DNA from: Granulosicoccus sp964390335
GTDB taxonomy: Bacteria > Pseudomonadota > Gammaproteobacteria > Granulosicoccales > Granulosicoccaceae
Assembly (NCBI GenBank): GCA_964390335.1
Contig: CAYMHU010000007.1
Span: forward strand, 72,294 to 136,293
DNA: 64,000 nucleotides
Direction of reading: 5' to 3'
The notes under the pieces were generated by a model, which was not told the DNA's origin, did no database searches, and worked only from the letters and a program-made list of their open reading frames with translations. Positions 37,413-46,584 of this stretch are shown here, piece by piece. Position numbers and translations under genes: made by a program. Within the stretch, counting starts at the first letter, position 1, and every line of letters starts with the position of its first letter.

Positions 37413-39431
37413 ATGAGTTGGACGGGGCTAATACCAGTAATTTTTGGCTTGGGCGGACTTTTCGTCGCTTTTGTCATCTATCGAATGCTTGTCGCATACC
37501 CTGAAGGGGAAGGCAAAATTAAGTCAATCGGCGATTCCATTCACTCGGGTGCAATGGTGTTCATGCACCGCGAATATAAAATGCTGGCGATTTTTGCGGC
37601 CGTTTTACTCGTGTTACTGCTGGTTTCATTAGGCATAGGCACAGCATTCGCGTTTGTAGTGGGTGCCGCGTGTTCTGCGGGTGCTGGTTACCTCGGGATG
37701 TTCTCTGCAACAAAAGCGAACGTTCGCACCACCGTTGCAGCACACGAAAAAGGTGCGGCTGAGGCGCTGACTGTATCTTTCTTTGGCGGCTCTATCATGG
37801 GCTTGTGTGTTGCTGCATTGGGATTGGTTGGTCTGGGCATCCTGTACTTTTTCTTCGGTGGTGATGCGCACGGTGCTGAGACAATCCACGGTTTTGGAAT
37901 GGGTGCATCTATTGTTGCGCTGTTCTCTCGTGTTGGCGGCGGTATTTTTACAAAGTCTGCCGACGTTGGTGCCGATCTGGTGGGTAAGCTTGAAGCTGGT
38001 ATTCCAGAAGACGATCCGCGTAACCCAGGCGTTATCGCTGATAACGTTGGTGACAACGTAGGCGATGTGGCCGGCATGGGTTCGGATATCTTCGAGTCTT
38101 ATTGCGGTTCCATGATTGCAACAATTGCGATTGCATCGACACTCGTGTTATCTGGTGACAACAGTGTTGCCGAACTCGGTGGTGGTTCGCGTAGCGCACT
38201 GATGTTCATGCCATTGGGTTTGGCGTGTGTTGGTTTGCTGTGTTCAATTCTGGGCATCTACATCGTTAAATCCAAATCAGATGTTGCACCTGAAAAAGCA
38301 TTGCGTTTAGGACACCAAATTTCGGCTGCAGCGCTCATCGTCGCTGCATTGCTGTTGGTATTACTGCTAGGTGTATCCATAAGCGTTTGGTGGGCAATCA
38401 TTGCCGGTACCGTTGGCGGTATCATCATCGGATTGGTCACCGAATATTACACGGCAATGGGCCCGGTTAGACGCATTGCGGAATCAGGCAGCACGGGTAG
38501 CGCGACCGTCATCATCACTGGTTTAGCTGTGGGTATGGAGTCAGTGGTTATTCCTATTCTCACCATCTGCTTAATCATCTTTGTATCAACCTCGGTTGCC
38601 GGTTTATACGGAGTGGGTATTGCCGCAGTAGGTATGTTGGCAACGGTTGGTATGACCATGGCACTCGATGCTTACGGTCCGGTTGCTGATAACGCAGGTG
38701 GTATCGCTGAGATGGCCGCCTTGGGTGAGGACACACGTGAAATCACTGATGGCCTGGATGAAGTTGGTAACACGACTGCTGCTATCGGTAAAGGCTTTGC
38801 GATTGGTGCTGCGGCGTTGGCAGCACTTGCGATCATTGCCGCTTTCGTAGAAACCATGCACGCAACGCGTGATGACTTTACGCTTGAATTATCAGACCCA
38901 ATCGTATTGGTTGGTTTGTTTATTGGTGGTTTACTGCCGTTTTTGATTGCCTCTATCACCATGACTGCCGTAGGTGATGCAGCGATGGAAATGATCGAAG
39001 AGATACGTCGTCAGTTCAAAGAAATTCCCGGCTTGAAAGAAGGTAATGCAGAGCCTGATAGCGATCGTTGTGTCGACATCGCTACTACTGCAGCATTAAA
39101 GAAAATGATCTTGCCAGGCGTTATTGCTGTTGCAGCGCCGCCACTGGTTGGGTTTATTATCGGTGCTGAAGCGCTAGGCGGCATGTTAGCTGGTGCCTTG
39201 CTAGGTTGTATCTTGTTAGCGCTTATGATGGCGAACGCAGGTGGAGCATGGGATAACGCTAAGAAGTACGTTGAAAAGGGTAACTTAGGTGGTAAGGGTT
39301 CAGAAGCGCATGGCGCTGCCGTAATAGGTGATACCGTAGGCGACCCGTTCAAAGATACCTCAGGGCCATCGATGAACATTCTTATCAATGTTATGGCTAT
39401 TGTGAGCTTGGTTATCGCGCCACTGTTGTAA
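37413..39431 (+). CDS. hppA: Membrane ion-pumping pyrophosphatase (K+-dependent type)
   Basis: Hydrolyses pyrophosphate and pumps H+ and/or Na+ across the inner membrane. The 672-residue protein has about 16 membrane helices. The substrate motif is DVGADLVGKLEAGIPEDDPR, followed by NVGDNVGDVAGMGSDIFESY. The site that sets potassium dependence reads GNTTAAIGKGF: an Ala where K+-independent proton pumps have Lys. So this is the K+-dependent class, which includes Na+ pumps. I cannot decide the ion from sequence alone. A strong terminator follows, then two soluble pyrophosphatase genes. Confidence 0.95.
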   Translation: MSWTGLIPVIFGLGGLFVAFVIYRMLVAYPEGEGKIKSIGDSIHSGAMVFMHREYKMLAIFAAVLLVLLLVSLGIGTAFAFVVGAACSAGAGYLGMFSATKANVRTTVAAHEKGAAEALTVSFFGGSIMGLCVAALGLVGLGILYFFFGGDAHGAETIHGFGMGASIVALFSRVGGGIFTKSADVGADLVGKLEAGIPEDDPRNPGVIADNVGDNVGDVAGMGSDIFESYCGSMIATIAIASTLVLSGDNSVAELGGGSRSALMFMPLGLACVGLLCSILGIYIVKSKSDVAPEKALRLGHQISAAALIVAALLLVLLLGVSISVWWAIIAGTVGGIIIGLVTEYYTAMGPVRRIAESGSTGSATVIITGLAVGMESVVIPILTICLIIFVSTSVAGLYGVGIAAVGMLATVGMTMALDAYGPVADNAGGIAEMAALGEDTREITDGLDEVGNTTAAIGKGFAIGAAALAALAIIAAFVETMHATRDDFTLELSDPIVLVGLFIGGLLPFLIASITMTAVGDAAMEMIEEIRRQFKEIPGLKEGNAEPDSDRCVDIATTAALKKMILPGVIAVAAPPLVGFIIGAEALGGMLAGALLGCILLALMMANAGGAWDNAKKYVEKGNLGGKGSEAHGAAVIGDTVGDPFKDTSGPSMNILINVMAIVSLVIAPLL

Positions 39432-39477
39432 GCCTATAGTAAATAAGACACAGCAAGCACGAATTTGCTGTTTGAGG

Positions 39478-39504
39478 GGGCCTCTTAAGTGAGGCCCTTT
39501 TTTT
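39478..39504 (+). terminator. Rho-independent terminator of hppA
   Basis: GGGCCTC and GAGGCCC pair around TTAAGT, followed directly by seven T. Canonical intrinsic terminator about 45 bases after the hppA stop. Confidence 0.93.
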
Positions 39505-39616
39505 GTGCGCTAGTTGCAGCATTGACCAATTGGAAGAGCAGCTTGTTGGCAATTCAATTTACGCCTGCTGATATAAGCATTACTATTCACAAATCCATTT
39601 TCAAGTCGTTATTAAT

Positions 39617-40150
39617 ATGAACATCGATCACATCCCCATTGGCCAATCTGCCCCGGACGATATCAACGTTATTATTGAGGTCCCGATCGGTGGTGAGCCA
39701 ATCAAGTACGAATTAGATAAAAAGTCTGGCGCCATGTTTGTGGACCGCTTTCTGTATACCCCTATGCGCTATCCCGGCAATTATGGTTTTGTGCCGCACA
39801 CATTGTCTGAAGACGGCGATCCCATTGATGTGTTGGTCTGTAATACGCGCGCAATTGTCCCGGGTGGGGTCGTTAATTGCCGACCCATTGGTGTTTTAGA
39901 AATGGAAGACGATGGTGGTCAGGACGAAAAGCTGATTGCCGTACCTGCATCCGGCGTGACCAAGCGCTATGAAGATATCAAGGATGTTGCTGATTTACCC
40001 AAAATCACTCGCCAGCAGATCGAGCACTTTTTTACGCATTACAAGGACTTGGAACCCAATAAATGGGTCAAGATCCACCGCTGGGGTGATGCAGCAAAAG
40101 CCCGTAAGTTGCTTGCGGAAGCGATGACGCGCGCGGCCGAGCAAGAATAG
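39617..40150 (+). CDS. ppa: Inorganic pyrophosphatase (copy 1)
   Basis: Soluble family I pyrophosphatase, 177 residues. The conserved sites IKYELDK, RFLYTPMRYPGNYGFVPHT, EDGDPIDVLV, MEDDGGQDEK and HYKDLEPNKWVKI are all present, so it should be active. A near-identical paralogue follows after 51 bases. The two differ mainly at the N-terminus, in the segment after IAVP and at the C-terminus. Confidence 0.96.
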   Translation: MNIDHIPIGQSAPDDINVIIEVPIGGEPIKYELDKKSGAMFVDRFLYTPMRYPGNYGFVPHTLSEDGDPIDVLVCNTRAIVPGGVVNCRPIGVLEMEDDGGQDEKLIAVPASGVTKRYEDIKDVADLPKITRQQIEHFFTHYKDLEPNKWVKIHRWGDAAKARKLLAEAMTRAAEQE

Positions 40151-40201
40151 GCGAAATTCTTGCATCTGTCGGGTTAACGAACCAGTCAGATAAACAGGAA
40201 A

Positions 40202-40759
40202 ATGCGCTTAGACCAGATCTCCGCAGGTAACGACGCTCCAAACGATATCAATGTCATTATTGAGGTGCCGGTTGGGGGAGAGCCCATAAAGTACGAAATG
40301 GACAAAGACTCCGGTGCTTTGTTTGTCGATCGCTTTTTGTATACTCCAATGCGCTACCCAGGCAATTACGGATTTGTGCCACACACATTATCTGAAGACG
40401 GTGACCCGATTGATGTATTGGTCTGCAATACCCGTCCTATCATGCCCGGCGCAGTCATGAATTGTCGCCCAATAGGCGTGCTGGTAATGGAGGACGACGG
40501 TGGTCAGGATGAAAAACTCATCGCCGTACCATCGGAAAAGTTATCTCATCGTTATAACAATGTGCATTCGTATAATGATTTGCCCGCGATAACCCGTGAG
40601 CAGGTTCAGCACTTTTTCGAGCACTACAAAGACTTAGAACCCGGTAAGTGGGTGAACATAGAACATTGGGGTGATGTGACCGAAGCGAAATCGTATATTG
40701 AAGCGGCGCTGAAGCGTGCTGCTAAAACAGATTCAATCGGTATTTCTAAAGCCTCCTAA
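40202..40759 (+). CDS. ppa: Inorganic pyrophosphatase (copy 2)
   Basis: Tandem paralogue of the preceding gene, 185 residues, with all active-site motifs kept (IKYEMDK, RYPGNYGFVPHT, EDGDPIDVLV, MEDDGGQDEKL, HYKDLEPGKW). The core from DINVIIEVP to EKLIAVP is almost the same in both copies, while the last 60 residues diverge more. The C-terminal tail (DSIGISKAS) is eight residues longer, and its last codons form one arm of the downstream terminator. Confidence 0.96.
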   Translation: MRLDQISAGNDAPNDINVIIEVPVGGEPIKYEMDKDSGALFVDRFLYTPMRYPGNYGFVPHTLSEDGDPIDVLVCNTRPIMPGAVMNCRPIGVLVMEDDGGQDEKLIAVPSEKLSHRYNNVHSYNDLPAITREQVQHFFEHYKDLEPGKWVNIEHWGDVTEAKSYIEAALKRAAKTDSIGISKAS

Positions 40760-40770
40760 CGGAGGCTTTT
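40748..40770. terminator. Terminator at the end of the second ppa
   Basis: AAAGCCTCC and GGAGGCTTT pair around a short loop (TAAC) that holds the stop codon. T-rich on the plus side and A-rich before it, so it may serve both ppa and the convergent DUF481 gene. Confidence 0.85.
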
Positions 40771-41458
40771 AGAAACTATAGCTGTATGAAACCGATGACG
40801 ACTTCCGTTCAATGGAGTCGGCATCATCCTCGTCAATGTTTTCTATTTGGTAGCTGTATTTGATAGCTCCACCAATCACGTTTAACGACAGTTCAGCTTC
40901 TAGCTTGGTTTGGACTACGTCATCACCAGTATTGTAATCTGCAGTTAAATCCAACTTTAAATACTCTGCTAGTAAGTGCGTTAGGTTGGCGCTCACAGAG
41001 CCGATATCGGTTTCCAATTTTTCGTCCATGTCACTGAATTCAGTGACGGTTCGTGTTAATCCTGCTTCGAGTGATAATTGCGTTAAATCCGTTTGTAACA
41101 GTTGAAACCCAGCACCACCCTGGGCAGCCAATTTTCTGTCTATTTGTTGTGATTTTGCTTGCAGCATGCTGACATCGCCAAATACATACAATTTATCTCC
41201 AAGCCAATATTTGGGTTGATAGCCAACTTCGTAGGCGTTGCTGTTGTTCTCGCCGCGAATCCAATCAGCGTACACGTGCTGACTGAATGGCCGGGTGTTG
41301 TTTGCGGCCTTGAAACGAATTTTAGTCGCGTTGTCTTCACCTTGAAGAACGGTGCTACCTTCAACACCGCCAGTCCACTCAGCCAACGCTGGTAATGGTA
41401 GTAATACGGAACTCAATATTATTGCTAGGCTCGTTAGCGTACTGGTGTAACGTTTCAT
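40769..41458 (-). CDS. DUF481 family outer-membrane beta-barrel protein
   Basis: Predicted small beta-barrel of the DUF481 (YdiY-like) family. The signal peptide is about residues 1-26 (LAIILSSVLLPLPALA). The mature part alternates polar/hydrophobic strands (SQHVYADWIRGENNSNAYEV, KYWLGDKLYVFGDVSM) and ends SSVSYSYSF, a C-terminal aromatic typical of outer-membrane proteins. Function is unknown; E. coli YdiY is reported as acid- or salt-induced. It faces the pyrophosphatase genes. Confidence 0.82.
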   Translation of the reverse strand: MKRYTSTLTSLAIILSSVLLPLPALAEWTGGVEGSTVLQGEDNATKIRFKAANNTRPFSQHVYADWIRGENNSNAYEVGYQPKYWLGDKLYVFGDVSMLQAKSQQIDRKLAAQGGAGFQLLQTDLTQLSLEAGLTRTVTEFSDMDEKLETDIGSVSANLTHLLAEYLKLDLTADYNTGDDVVQTKLEAELSLNVIGGAIKYSYQIENIDEDDADSIERKSSSVSYSYSF

Positions 41459-41718
41459 TATTAAGCTCCTGCTTGACTTGGTACGTTATGTGAGCATAGC
41501 AAATACTTGCCGTGCCTGTGTGTTACCTCAGGCTTTGATCCATGCGTTGACTCGTGTGTTATGTCGCGTAATATCCACGGGATTGCGAAGTAGTACCTAC
41601 AAGTAACACATCACGACGATAATCTACACACGTTGTCGCTTAATTGAAATACAGAATTTAATCCCACGTTCGTTAGTATTTACCTAAGTGAATAAAAATA
41701 TCTGAACCGGGGGTAGGG

Positions 41719-42114
41719 ATGTTGTCCAAAGGAACATCGGTATTGATTGTGGATGGCGACAATGTTACCAGAGCTGCATTAGCCAGAATATTTGAGAAAT
41801 GTAATTGCAATGTTGTTTCAGAGAGCTCTGCAGAGGGCGCTATAGACACCTTGCTTAACACGCACTTTGATATGGTGCTCAGTGAAATGAGTTTGGGTGG
41901 AGCGATGGATGGTAATCGCTTGCTAGCGGTTGTTACGGAGAAATTCCCCGCAACACATGTTGTATTGATGTCGGCTGACATGGATTCAGACCGAAAGGCA
42001 GAGCTAATTGATAATGGCGCTTCAGATTGTTTGCAGAGGCCGTTTGATAAAAATGTTTGTACGGGCTTGCTATCGCGTATGAAATCTAAACCTGCCAAGA
42101 GCAAAGCCGCATAA
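41719..42114 (+). CDS. Degenerate receiver-domain protein (no phospho-acceptor Asp)
   Basis: A 131-residue stand-alone CheY-like fold. The opening SVLIVDGDNVTRAALARIFE aligns with receiver domains but has Asp-Gly in place of the acidic pair. The position of the phospho-accepting Asp reads FDMVLSEMSLGG, i.e. Glu. The Ser of the switch is kept (VVLMSAD), while the conserved Lys before PF is Arg (QRPFDKN). So it is probably a non-phosphorylated or permanently 'on' pseudo-receiver. There is no output domain and no histidine kinase nearby. The unusual ribosome site GGGGGTAGGG precedes the ATG. Confidence 0.8.
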   Translation: MLSKGTSVLIVDGDNVTRAALARIFEKCNCNVVSESSAEGAIDTLLNTHFDMVLSEMSLGGAMDGNRLLAVVTEKFPATHVVLMSADMDSDRKAELIDNGASDCLQRPFDKNVCTGLLSRMKSKPAKSKAA

Positions 42115-42172
42115 CGCAAATAGAATCTCGATCGGTTATTATCGCAACGGAATGCAACTGGATTTTTAGGAC

Positions 42173-42685
42173 ATGTCGAAACCCGTTCTGTATATATTCT
42201 CCGGATTACCCGGCACGGGTAAGTCTACGCTTGCACAGTTGTTGGCCCCCGAACTGGCAGCAATTTATTTGCGCGTCGATACTATTGAGCAATCACTGCG
42301 AGATTCCTATCAACTTGATGTCAGTAGTGAAGGCTATCATGTGGCGTATCGATTGGCCTCTGACAACTTGAATATAGGTTTGCCCGTTGTTGCTGACTCT
42401 TGTAATCCCGTCGAGATTACCCGACGAGAATGGGAATCAGTCGGCAGGTCAGCCCAAGCAGAATTTATCAATATTGAAATAACTTGCAGTGACCAAGCAG
42501 AACATCGACGTCAAGTTGAAAGCCGGCGACGTGATGAGTTTGGAATATTGTATCCTACCTGGGAGCAAGTAATTGCTCGCGAGTACGATGCATGGCAAGC
42601 ACACAGAGTGATCGTGGATACGGCGGGGCATTCGGTTGAAGAGTCATATGCGCAATTGCTGAAACTCTTTTCGGTTAGTGAATAA
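42173..42685 (+). CDS. Small P-loop kinase-like ATPase
   Basis: A 170-residue protein with Walker A in IFSGLPGTGKSTLAQLLAPE and an Asp-rich segment LRVDTIEQSLRDS, then VVADSCNPVEITRREW (Walker B-like region) and an Arg-rich lid (HRRQVESRRRDEFG). It belongs to the broad AAA_33/zeta-toxin/gluconate-kinase-like class often annotated 'AAA family ATPase'. The substrate is unknown. No antitoxin-like partner is seen. It converges on paaX. Confidence 0.75.
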   Translation: MSKPVLYIFSGLPGTGKSTLAQLLAPELAAIYLRVDTIEQSLRDSYQLDVSSEGYHVAYRLASDNLNIGLPVVADSCNPVEITRREWESVGRSAQAEFINIEITCSDQAEHRRQVESRRRDEFGILYPTWEQVIAREYDAWQAHRVIVDTAGHSVEESYAQLLKLFSVSE

Positions 42686-42745
42686 TTAAGCCACAGTAAG
42701 TGCCGTATGGTGCTAAAGAATGTTGTTCGATTTATTTGTGTTTGA

Positions 42746-43486
42746 TCATTTAATCGATTCTGCCTTTATTCTGTTTGTGTCGCAAAGGAATGTGGTGACT
42801 GACTGTTGGCAAATCGTTAACACATTGGAAGGTTCAAACCACATCAGGGCCCAGCTAGCAGGTCGTAACGCGAGCTTTCGCCAATGGTGCAATACAAGTA
42901 AACGTAAAACCAGAGCATCCTGCACGGTATAGTCGGCGGGGTTGTCGGAAACCACGGCTATGAGTGTACTGGCATTGCGTTGAATGGGTTCTGGTGCCAG
43001 CTTAGCGACAAACCAGTCTGGTATTTGATTATCGACCAGATTGAAGGACAAGCATTGTTGTACGTTGTTATCTTTACAAGTATTTCGCTCTACCGGCATA
43101 ACAAATAGATCTTTGCTAAGCGATATGGCGTCATGAGTGGTTGGCTTATCCTTGTGGTAAACGAATTGCCATCCATCGCGATACCGGTTGGATTGTCCGT
43201 AGATATCGTCTGTTACTGCTAGAGTTTGTTCGTGGCCCTTGCGAGAGAGTTTATAAAACGCTTCACGTCCGCGTTTTTCAGACCTTATCCAGCCGTCAGA
43301 TTTCAATCGGTAGAGAGCAGTGCGAATAGCCTCGGGCTTGATGCCGATATGGCCTAGTAGACTTTTTATTTGACTGCCGGTGAGTTCTTGCCCATCCAAA
43401 TCACCAAATAAGGTCACAATTAACGACCAAGTTTTCAGTGTTTCCAGCTCGACAAGTTGCCTAATCCCTGGGTCTTTAGACTGCAT
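42746..43486 (-). CDS. paaX: Phenylacetate pathway repressor PaaX
   Basis: GntR-like repressor that responds to phenylacetyl-CoA. The N-terminal winged helix covers about residues 15-85 (SLIVTLFGDLDGQELTGSQI, then IRTALYRLKSDGWIRSEKRG). The PaaX-type central and C-terminal domains follow, ending in the LHHWRKLALRP region. At 246 residues it is shorter than E. coli PaaX (about 316), but it does not look broken. It lies downstream of paaZ on the same strand with a 57-base spacer and is probably co-transcribed with it. Confidence 0.88.
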   Translation of the reverse strand: MQSKDPGIRQLVELETLKTWSLIVTLFGDLDGQELTGSQIKSLLGHIGIKPEAIRTALYRLKSDGWIRSEKRGREAFYKLSRKGHEQTLAVTDDIYGQSNRYRDGWQFVYHKDKPTTHDAISLSKDLFVMPVERNTCKDNNVQQCLSFNLVDNQIPDWFVAKLAPEPIQRNASTLIAVVSDNPADYTVQDALVLRLLVLHHWRKLALRPASWALMWFEPSNVLTICQQSVTTFLCDTNRIKAESIK

Positions 43487-43543
43487 AGTGTTGTGGTATT
43501 GTGGCTAACGCTATGCCAATATAAATCTTTACGTGCTGCTTGC

Positions 43544-45592
43544 CTATCCCTGGCTGCCTAATTCATACGCATTCATCGTTAAAAGCTCATATTCTGCAAC
43601 CACATCTTCGTTTTGGTTGCTTAGTAAAACATGCCATCGAATCTCGCCGTATTCATCGTTGCGCGGGGTCTTATGTTTCACTGTCAAGCGCACTTTAATC
43701 GTGTCGCCGGCTTCGACAGGCGTCGTAAAACGCAAGTTGTCGAGACCCGTATTTGCCAATACCGGACCTTCATCGGGTTGTACGAAGAGTCCCGCTGCAA
43801 AACTTAATATCAAGTAGCCATGTGCGACCCGACCCGGAAAGAAAGGATTGCGTTTCGCTGCCGCTTCATCCATGTGCGCATAAAAGGTATCGCCTGTGAA
43901 GTGTGCGAAGTGTTCGATATCGTCCATTGATATGGTTCTGGATGGGGTGTAGTAGGTTTCTCCGATCGCAAGCTCTGTAAAGGTACGGGTGAACGGGTGG
44001 TTGTTTTCGGTGATTTCTTTCGCACCGGGTATCCATTTAGAACCAATATCGGAGAGCAGGGATGGACTTCCCTGAATCGCAGTGCGTTGCATGTAGTGCA
44101 TAACACCTCGTACGCCCCCCATCTCTTCACCACCGCCGGCGCGACCCGGTCCGCCGTGAATCATATGAGGTAACGGTGATCCATGGCCGGTACTTTCTGC
44201 CATTGAATCACGGTTGTTAAAGTAGAGCCTGCCATGATAGGCACCGGCGCCCATGACCACTTCTCTTGCTATCTCGCCATCATGCGTGATAACCGATGCC
44301 ACCAAACTGCCTTGTCCTTTATTGACAAGGTTAATGGCGTGACCGATATCGCGGTAACCCATGATTGTCGAGACGGGTCCGAACGCTTCAACTTCATGGA
44401 TTTTTATGGCTGCGTCTGCATCATTACAATGAAACAGCATAGGTGGTACAAATGCGCCTTTCTGCGCGTTTGCACCGTTAATAGTAAAGTCATCTGGATC
44501 GCCGAACACCCGTTCCGCTTCTTGTTCGATAATCTCAGTGCAGCTTAATACATCGTCACGTTGTGATGCCGAGACGAGGGCACCCATCGTGGTTTCAGTG
44601 TCTGTCGGATCGCCAACCACGACCTTAGCAAGTTTAGATTTTAAGCCATCAATCACGGCTGGCACTTGAGCATCGGGCACCACAATGCGGCGTATTGCCG
44701 TACACTTTTGACCCGCTTTGGTCGTCATCTCGCGCGTGACTTCTTTCAAGAACAAATCGAATTCAGGTGTATCCGGTATTGCGTCCGGCCCGAGGATCGA
44801 TGCGTTGAGACTGTCCTGTTCCGCTATAAAGCGGATTGAATTATCGAGCATGTTAGGCAAGGTGCGTAGCTTACCCGCGGTTGCAGCAGAACCAGTGAAA
44901 CTGACAATATCTTGATGGGTCACTTTATCGAGCATGTCACCCAAACCACCCGACACGAGTTGCAGTGCACCTGCCGGTAAGAGCTTGCTCTGGAGCATCA
45001 ACTTCACGGCTAGCTCTGTGACATAACAACTTGCCGTTGCGGGTTTCACAATGGCTGGAACCCCAGCCAACAAAGCTGGCGCCAGTTTTTCCAACATGCC
45101 CCAGACAGGAAAGTTGAATGCATTAATATGCACTGCAACCCCTTGAAGTGGTGTACAGATGTGTTGCCCCACAAACGTACCACGACGTGAAAGTTGCTCG
45201 ACATTTCCATCAAGGTAGATTTGCGAATCAGGCATTTCGCGACGACCTTTGGAAGCAAACACCAGCATCGTGCCGATGCCACCATCAATATCAATCAAGT
45301 GATCTTTTTGCGTTGCGCCCGTGGCAAAAGAAATATCGTACAGCTGCTGCTTGTTGTCTGATAGATACAACGCTAATGCTTTAAGCATTTTTGCGCGCTG
45401 ATGAAACGTCATCGCCCTTAAAGCTTGACCTCCATGAGTGCGCGCATAGTCAAGCATGGCATCGGTATCAAGACGAGCGCTGCCCGCGCGCGCAATGAGT
45501 TCGCCGGAAACGGCTGAATATATCTCACGCGCACCGTCATCGGCTTCGATCCACTGGCCAGCTGCGAAGCTGCTTACGCTTTGAATTGTCAT
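43544..45592 (-). CDS. paaZ: Oxepin-CoA hydrolase / 3-oxo-5,6-dehydrosuberyl-CoA semialdehyde dehydrogenase
   Basis: Bifunctional ring-opening enzyme of the phenylacetyl-CoA route. The N-terminal aldehyde dehydrogenase part covers about residues 1-520 (FNFPVWGMLEKLAPALLAG, then the Cys in TTKAGQKCTAIRRI). The C-terminal R-hydratase MaoC-like domain spans about 530-682, with DDIEHFAHFTGDTFYAHMDE and PGRVAHGYLILSFAAGLF, and the hydratase Asp/His are kept. At 682 residues it is full length. It is transcribed away from paaG, with a 206-base divergent promoter region. Confidence 0.96.
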   Translation of the reverse strand: MTIQSVSSFAAGQWIEADDGAREIYSAVSGELIARAGSARLDTDAMLDYARTHGGQALRAMTFHQRAKMLKALALYLSDNKQQLYDISFATGATQKDHLIDIDGGIGTMLVFASKGRREMPDSQIYLDGNVEQLSRRGTFVGQHICTPLQGVAVHINAFNFPVWGMLEKLAPALLAGVPAIVKPATASCYVTELAVKLMLQSKLLPAGALQLVSGGLGDMLDKVTHQDIVSFTGSAATAGKLRTLPNMLDNSIRFIAEQDSLNASILGPDAIPDTPEFDLFLKEVTREMTTKAGQKCTAIRRIVVPDAQVPAVIDGLKSKLAKVVVGDPTDTETTMGALVSASQRDDVLSCTEIIEQEAERVFGDPDDFTINGANAQKGAFVPPMLFHCNDADAAIKIHEVEAFGPVSTIMGYRDIGHAINLVNKGQGSLVASVITHDGEIAREVVMGAGAYHGRLYFNNRDSMAESTGHGSPLPHMIHGGPGRAGGGEEMGGVRGVMHYMQRTAIQGSPSLLSDIGSKWIPGAKEITENNHPFTRTFTELAIGETYYTPSRTISMDDIEHFAHFTGDTFYAHMDEAAAKRNPFFPGRVAHGYLILSFAAGLFVQPDEGPVLANTGLDNLRFTTPVEAGDTIKVRLTVKHKTPRNDEYGEIRWHVLLSNQNEDVVAEYELLTMNAYELGSQG

Positions 45593-45739
45593 AGTTAAAC
45601 CTGTATTGCGTTAATCGTTAGCTGCCATTTATCCGTTCTGAGCCGGTTTGGGATTCGATGCCCCGTTGGCAAGCCGAAGTTCGGTGTACGACAACTTTTT
45701 CCATTCTGACGGTTGCTTTTGGATTTGGATTCATTACAA

Positions 45740-45768
45740 TTGAACGACCGGACGGTTAATAATAAACT
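45740..45768 (+). promoter_or_regulatory. Possible paaG promoter with overlapping 20-bp imperfect palindrome
   Basis: TTGAAC and TAAACT are 17 bases apart, a weak sigma-70 pair. The 20-base stretch from the first T (through GACCGGACGG to TTAA) is palindromic at 14 of 20 positions about a central CCGG and covers the -35 box and spacer. That layout suits a TetR-family repressor. No binding data; inferred by eye. Confidence 0.35.
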
Positions 45769-45798
45769 GTCCATTCTCCGGAAGCAAGAGCAACAACG

Positions 45799-46584
45799 AT
45801 GTCGACAACATTGAAAATCAGTGATCACGGCAGCTGGGTTGAGCTCACACTCAATCGCCCGGAAAAGCTCAATTCGTTCAACGACGAAATGCTGTTGGCG
45901 TTAACCGGTGCAATTGAGCAAGCGATTGAATCAGGCAAACGCGCTGTGTTGCTCACCGGTGCCGGTAGGGGATTTTGTGCGGGGCAAGATCTTGGTGATC
46001 GCGACCCCGCAAAAATGACGGCTCCACCTGATCTCGGCGCCACACTGACCAACTTTTATAACCCCTTGGTTCGTTTAATCGCACAGTCCGATATACCGAT
46101 TGTTTGTGCGGTCAATGGTGTAGCCGCTGGTGCTGGCGCTAATCTCGCTATGGCGTGCGACATTACTTTTGCATCATCCGAGGCTAAGTTCATTCAATCG
46201 TTCGCACGGGTAGGACTCATCCCGGATTGTGGCGGCACCTGGCAACTGGTGCGTCATCTTGGCCCGGCACGCGCGAAAGCGTTAGCAATGACAGCTTCGC
46301 CCATTCTTGCAGAGCAAGCTGCCGACTGGGGGCTGATTTGGAAGTCAGTACCGCATGCAGCGTTAATGACTGAGGCTCGATCTCTAGCGGCTTCCCTTGC
46401 AGAGGGTCCGGGCATGAGTTATGCGCATATTAAAAAAGCGGTGGCTGCAGCGACCACGAATTCGCTCGATGAACAGTTAAACCTAGAAGCTCAATATCAA
46501 AAGCGTTGTGGTGAGTCGAAGGATTACGCTGAGGGCGTCAGTGCGTTTCTTAATAAGCGCAAACCGGAGTTTCAAAGCACATGA
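45799..46584 (+). CDS. paaG: Ring-1,2-epoxyphenylacetyl-CoA isomerase
   Basis: Crotonase-fold isomerase that turns the ring epoxide into oxepin-CoA. Oxyanion-hole residues are in GRGFCAGQDLGDRDP and NGVAAGAGANLAMACDI. The catalytic Asp typical of PaaG-type isomerases is in GLIPDCGGTWQLVR, in place of the second Glu of hydratases. At 261 residues it matches PaaG. It starts the plus-strand operon paaG-paaI-paaK-tetR-TRAP. Its stop overlaps paaI by four bases. Confidence 0.93.
   Translation: MSTTLKISDHGSWVELTLNRPEKLNSFNDEMLLALTGAIEQAIESGKRAVLLTGAGRGFCAGQDLGDRDPAKMTAPPDLGATLTNFYNPLVRLIAQSDIPIVCAVNGVAAGAGANLAMACDITFASSEAKFIQSFARVGLIPDCGGTWQLVRHLGPARAKALAMTASPILAEQAADWGLIWKSVPHAALMTEARSLAASLAEGPGMSYAHIKKAVAAATTNSLDEQLNLEAQYQKRCGESKDYAEGVSAFLNKRKPEFQST

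Noticed and set aside
42173..42685. A zeta-type toxin of a toxin-antitoxin pair
   Set aside because: The P-loop class is shared with many small kinases, and the upstream gene is a receiver-like protein, not an antitoxin.
42746..42900. A frameshift near the C-terminus of PaaX, because the protein is shorter than E. coli PaaX
   Set aside because: Neither other frame restores a better match, and the ending is compatible with shorter PaaX proteins.
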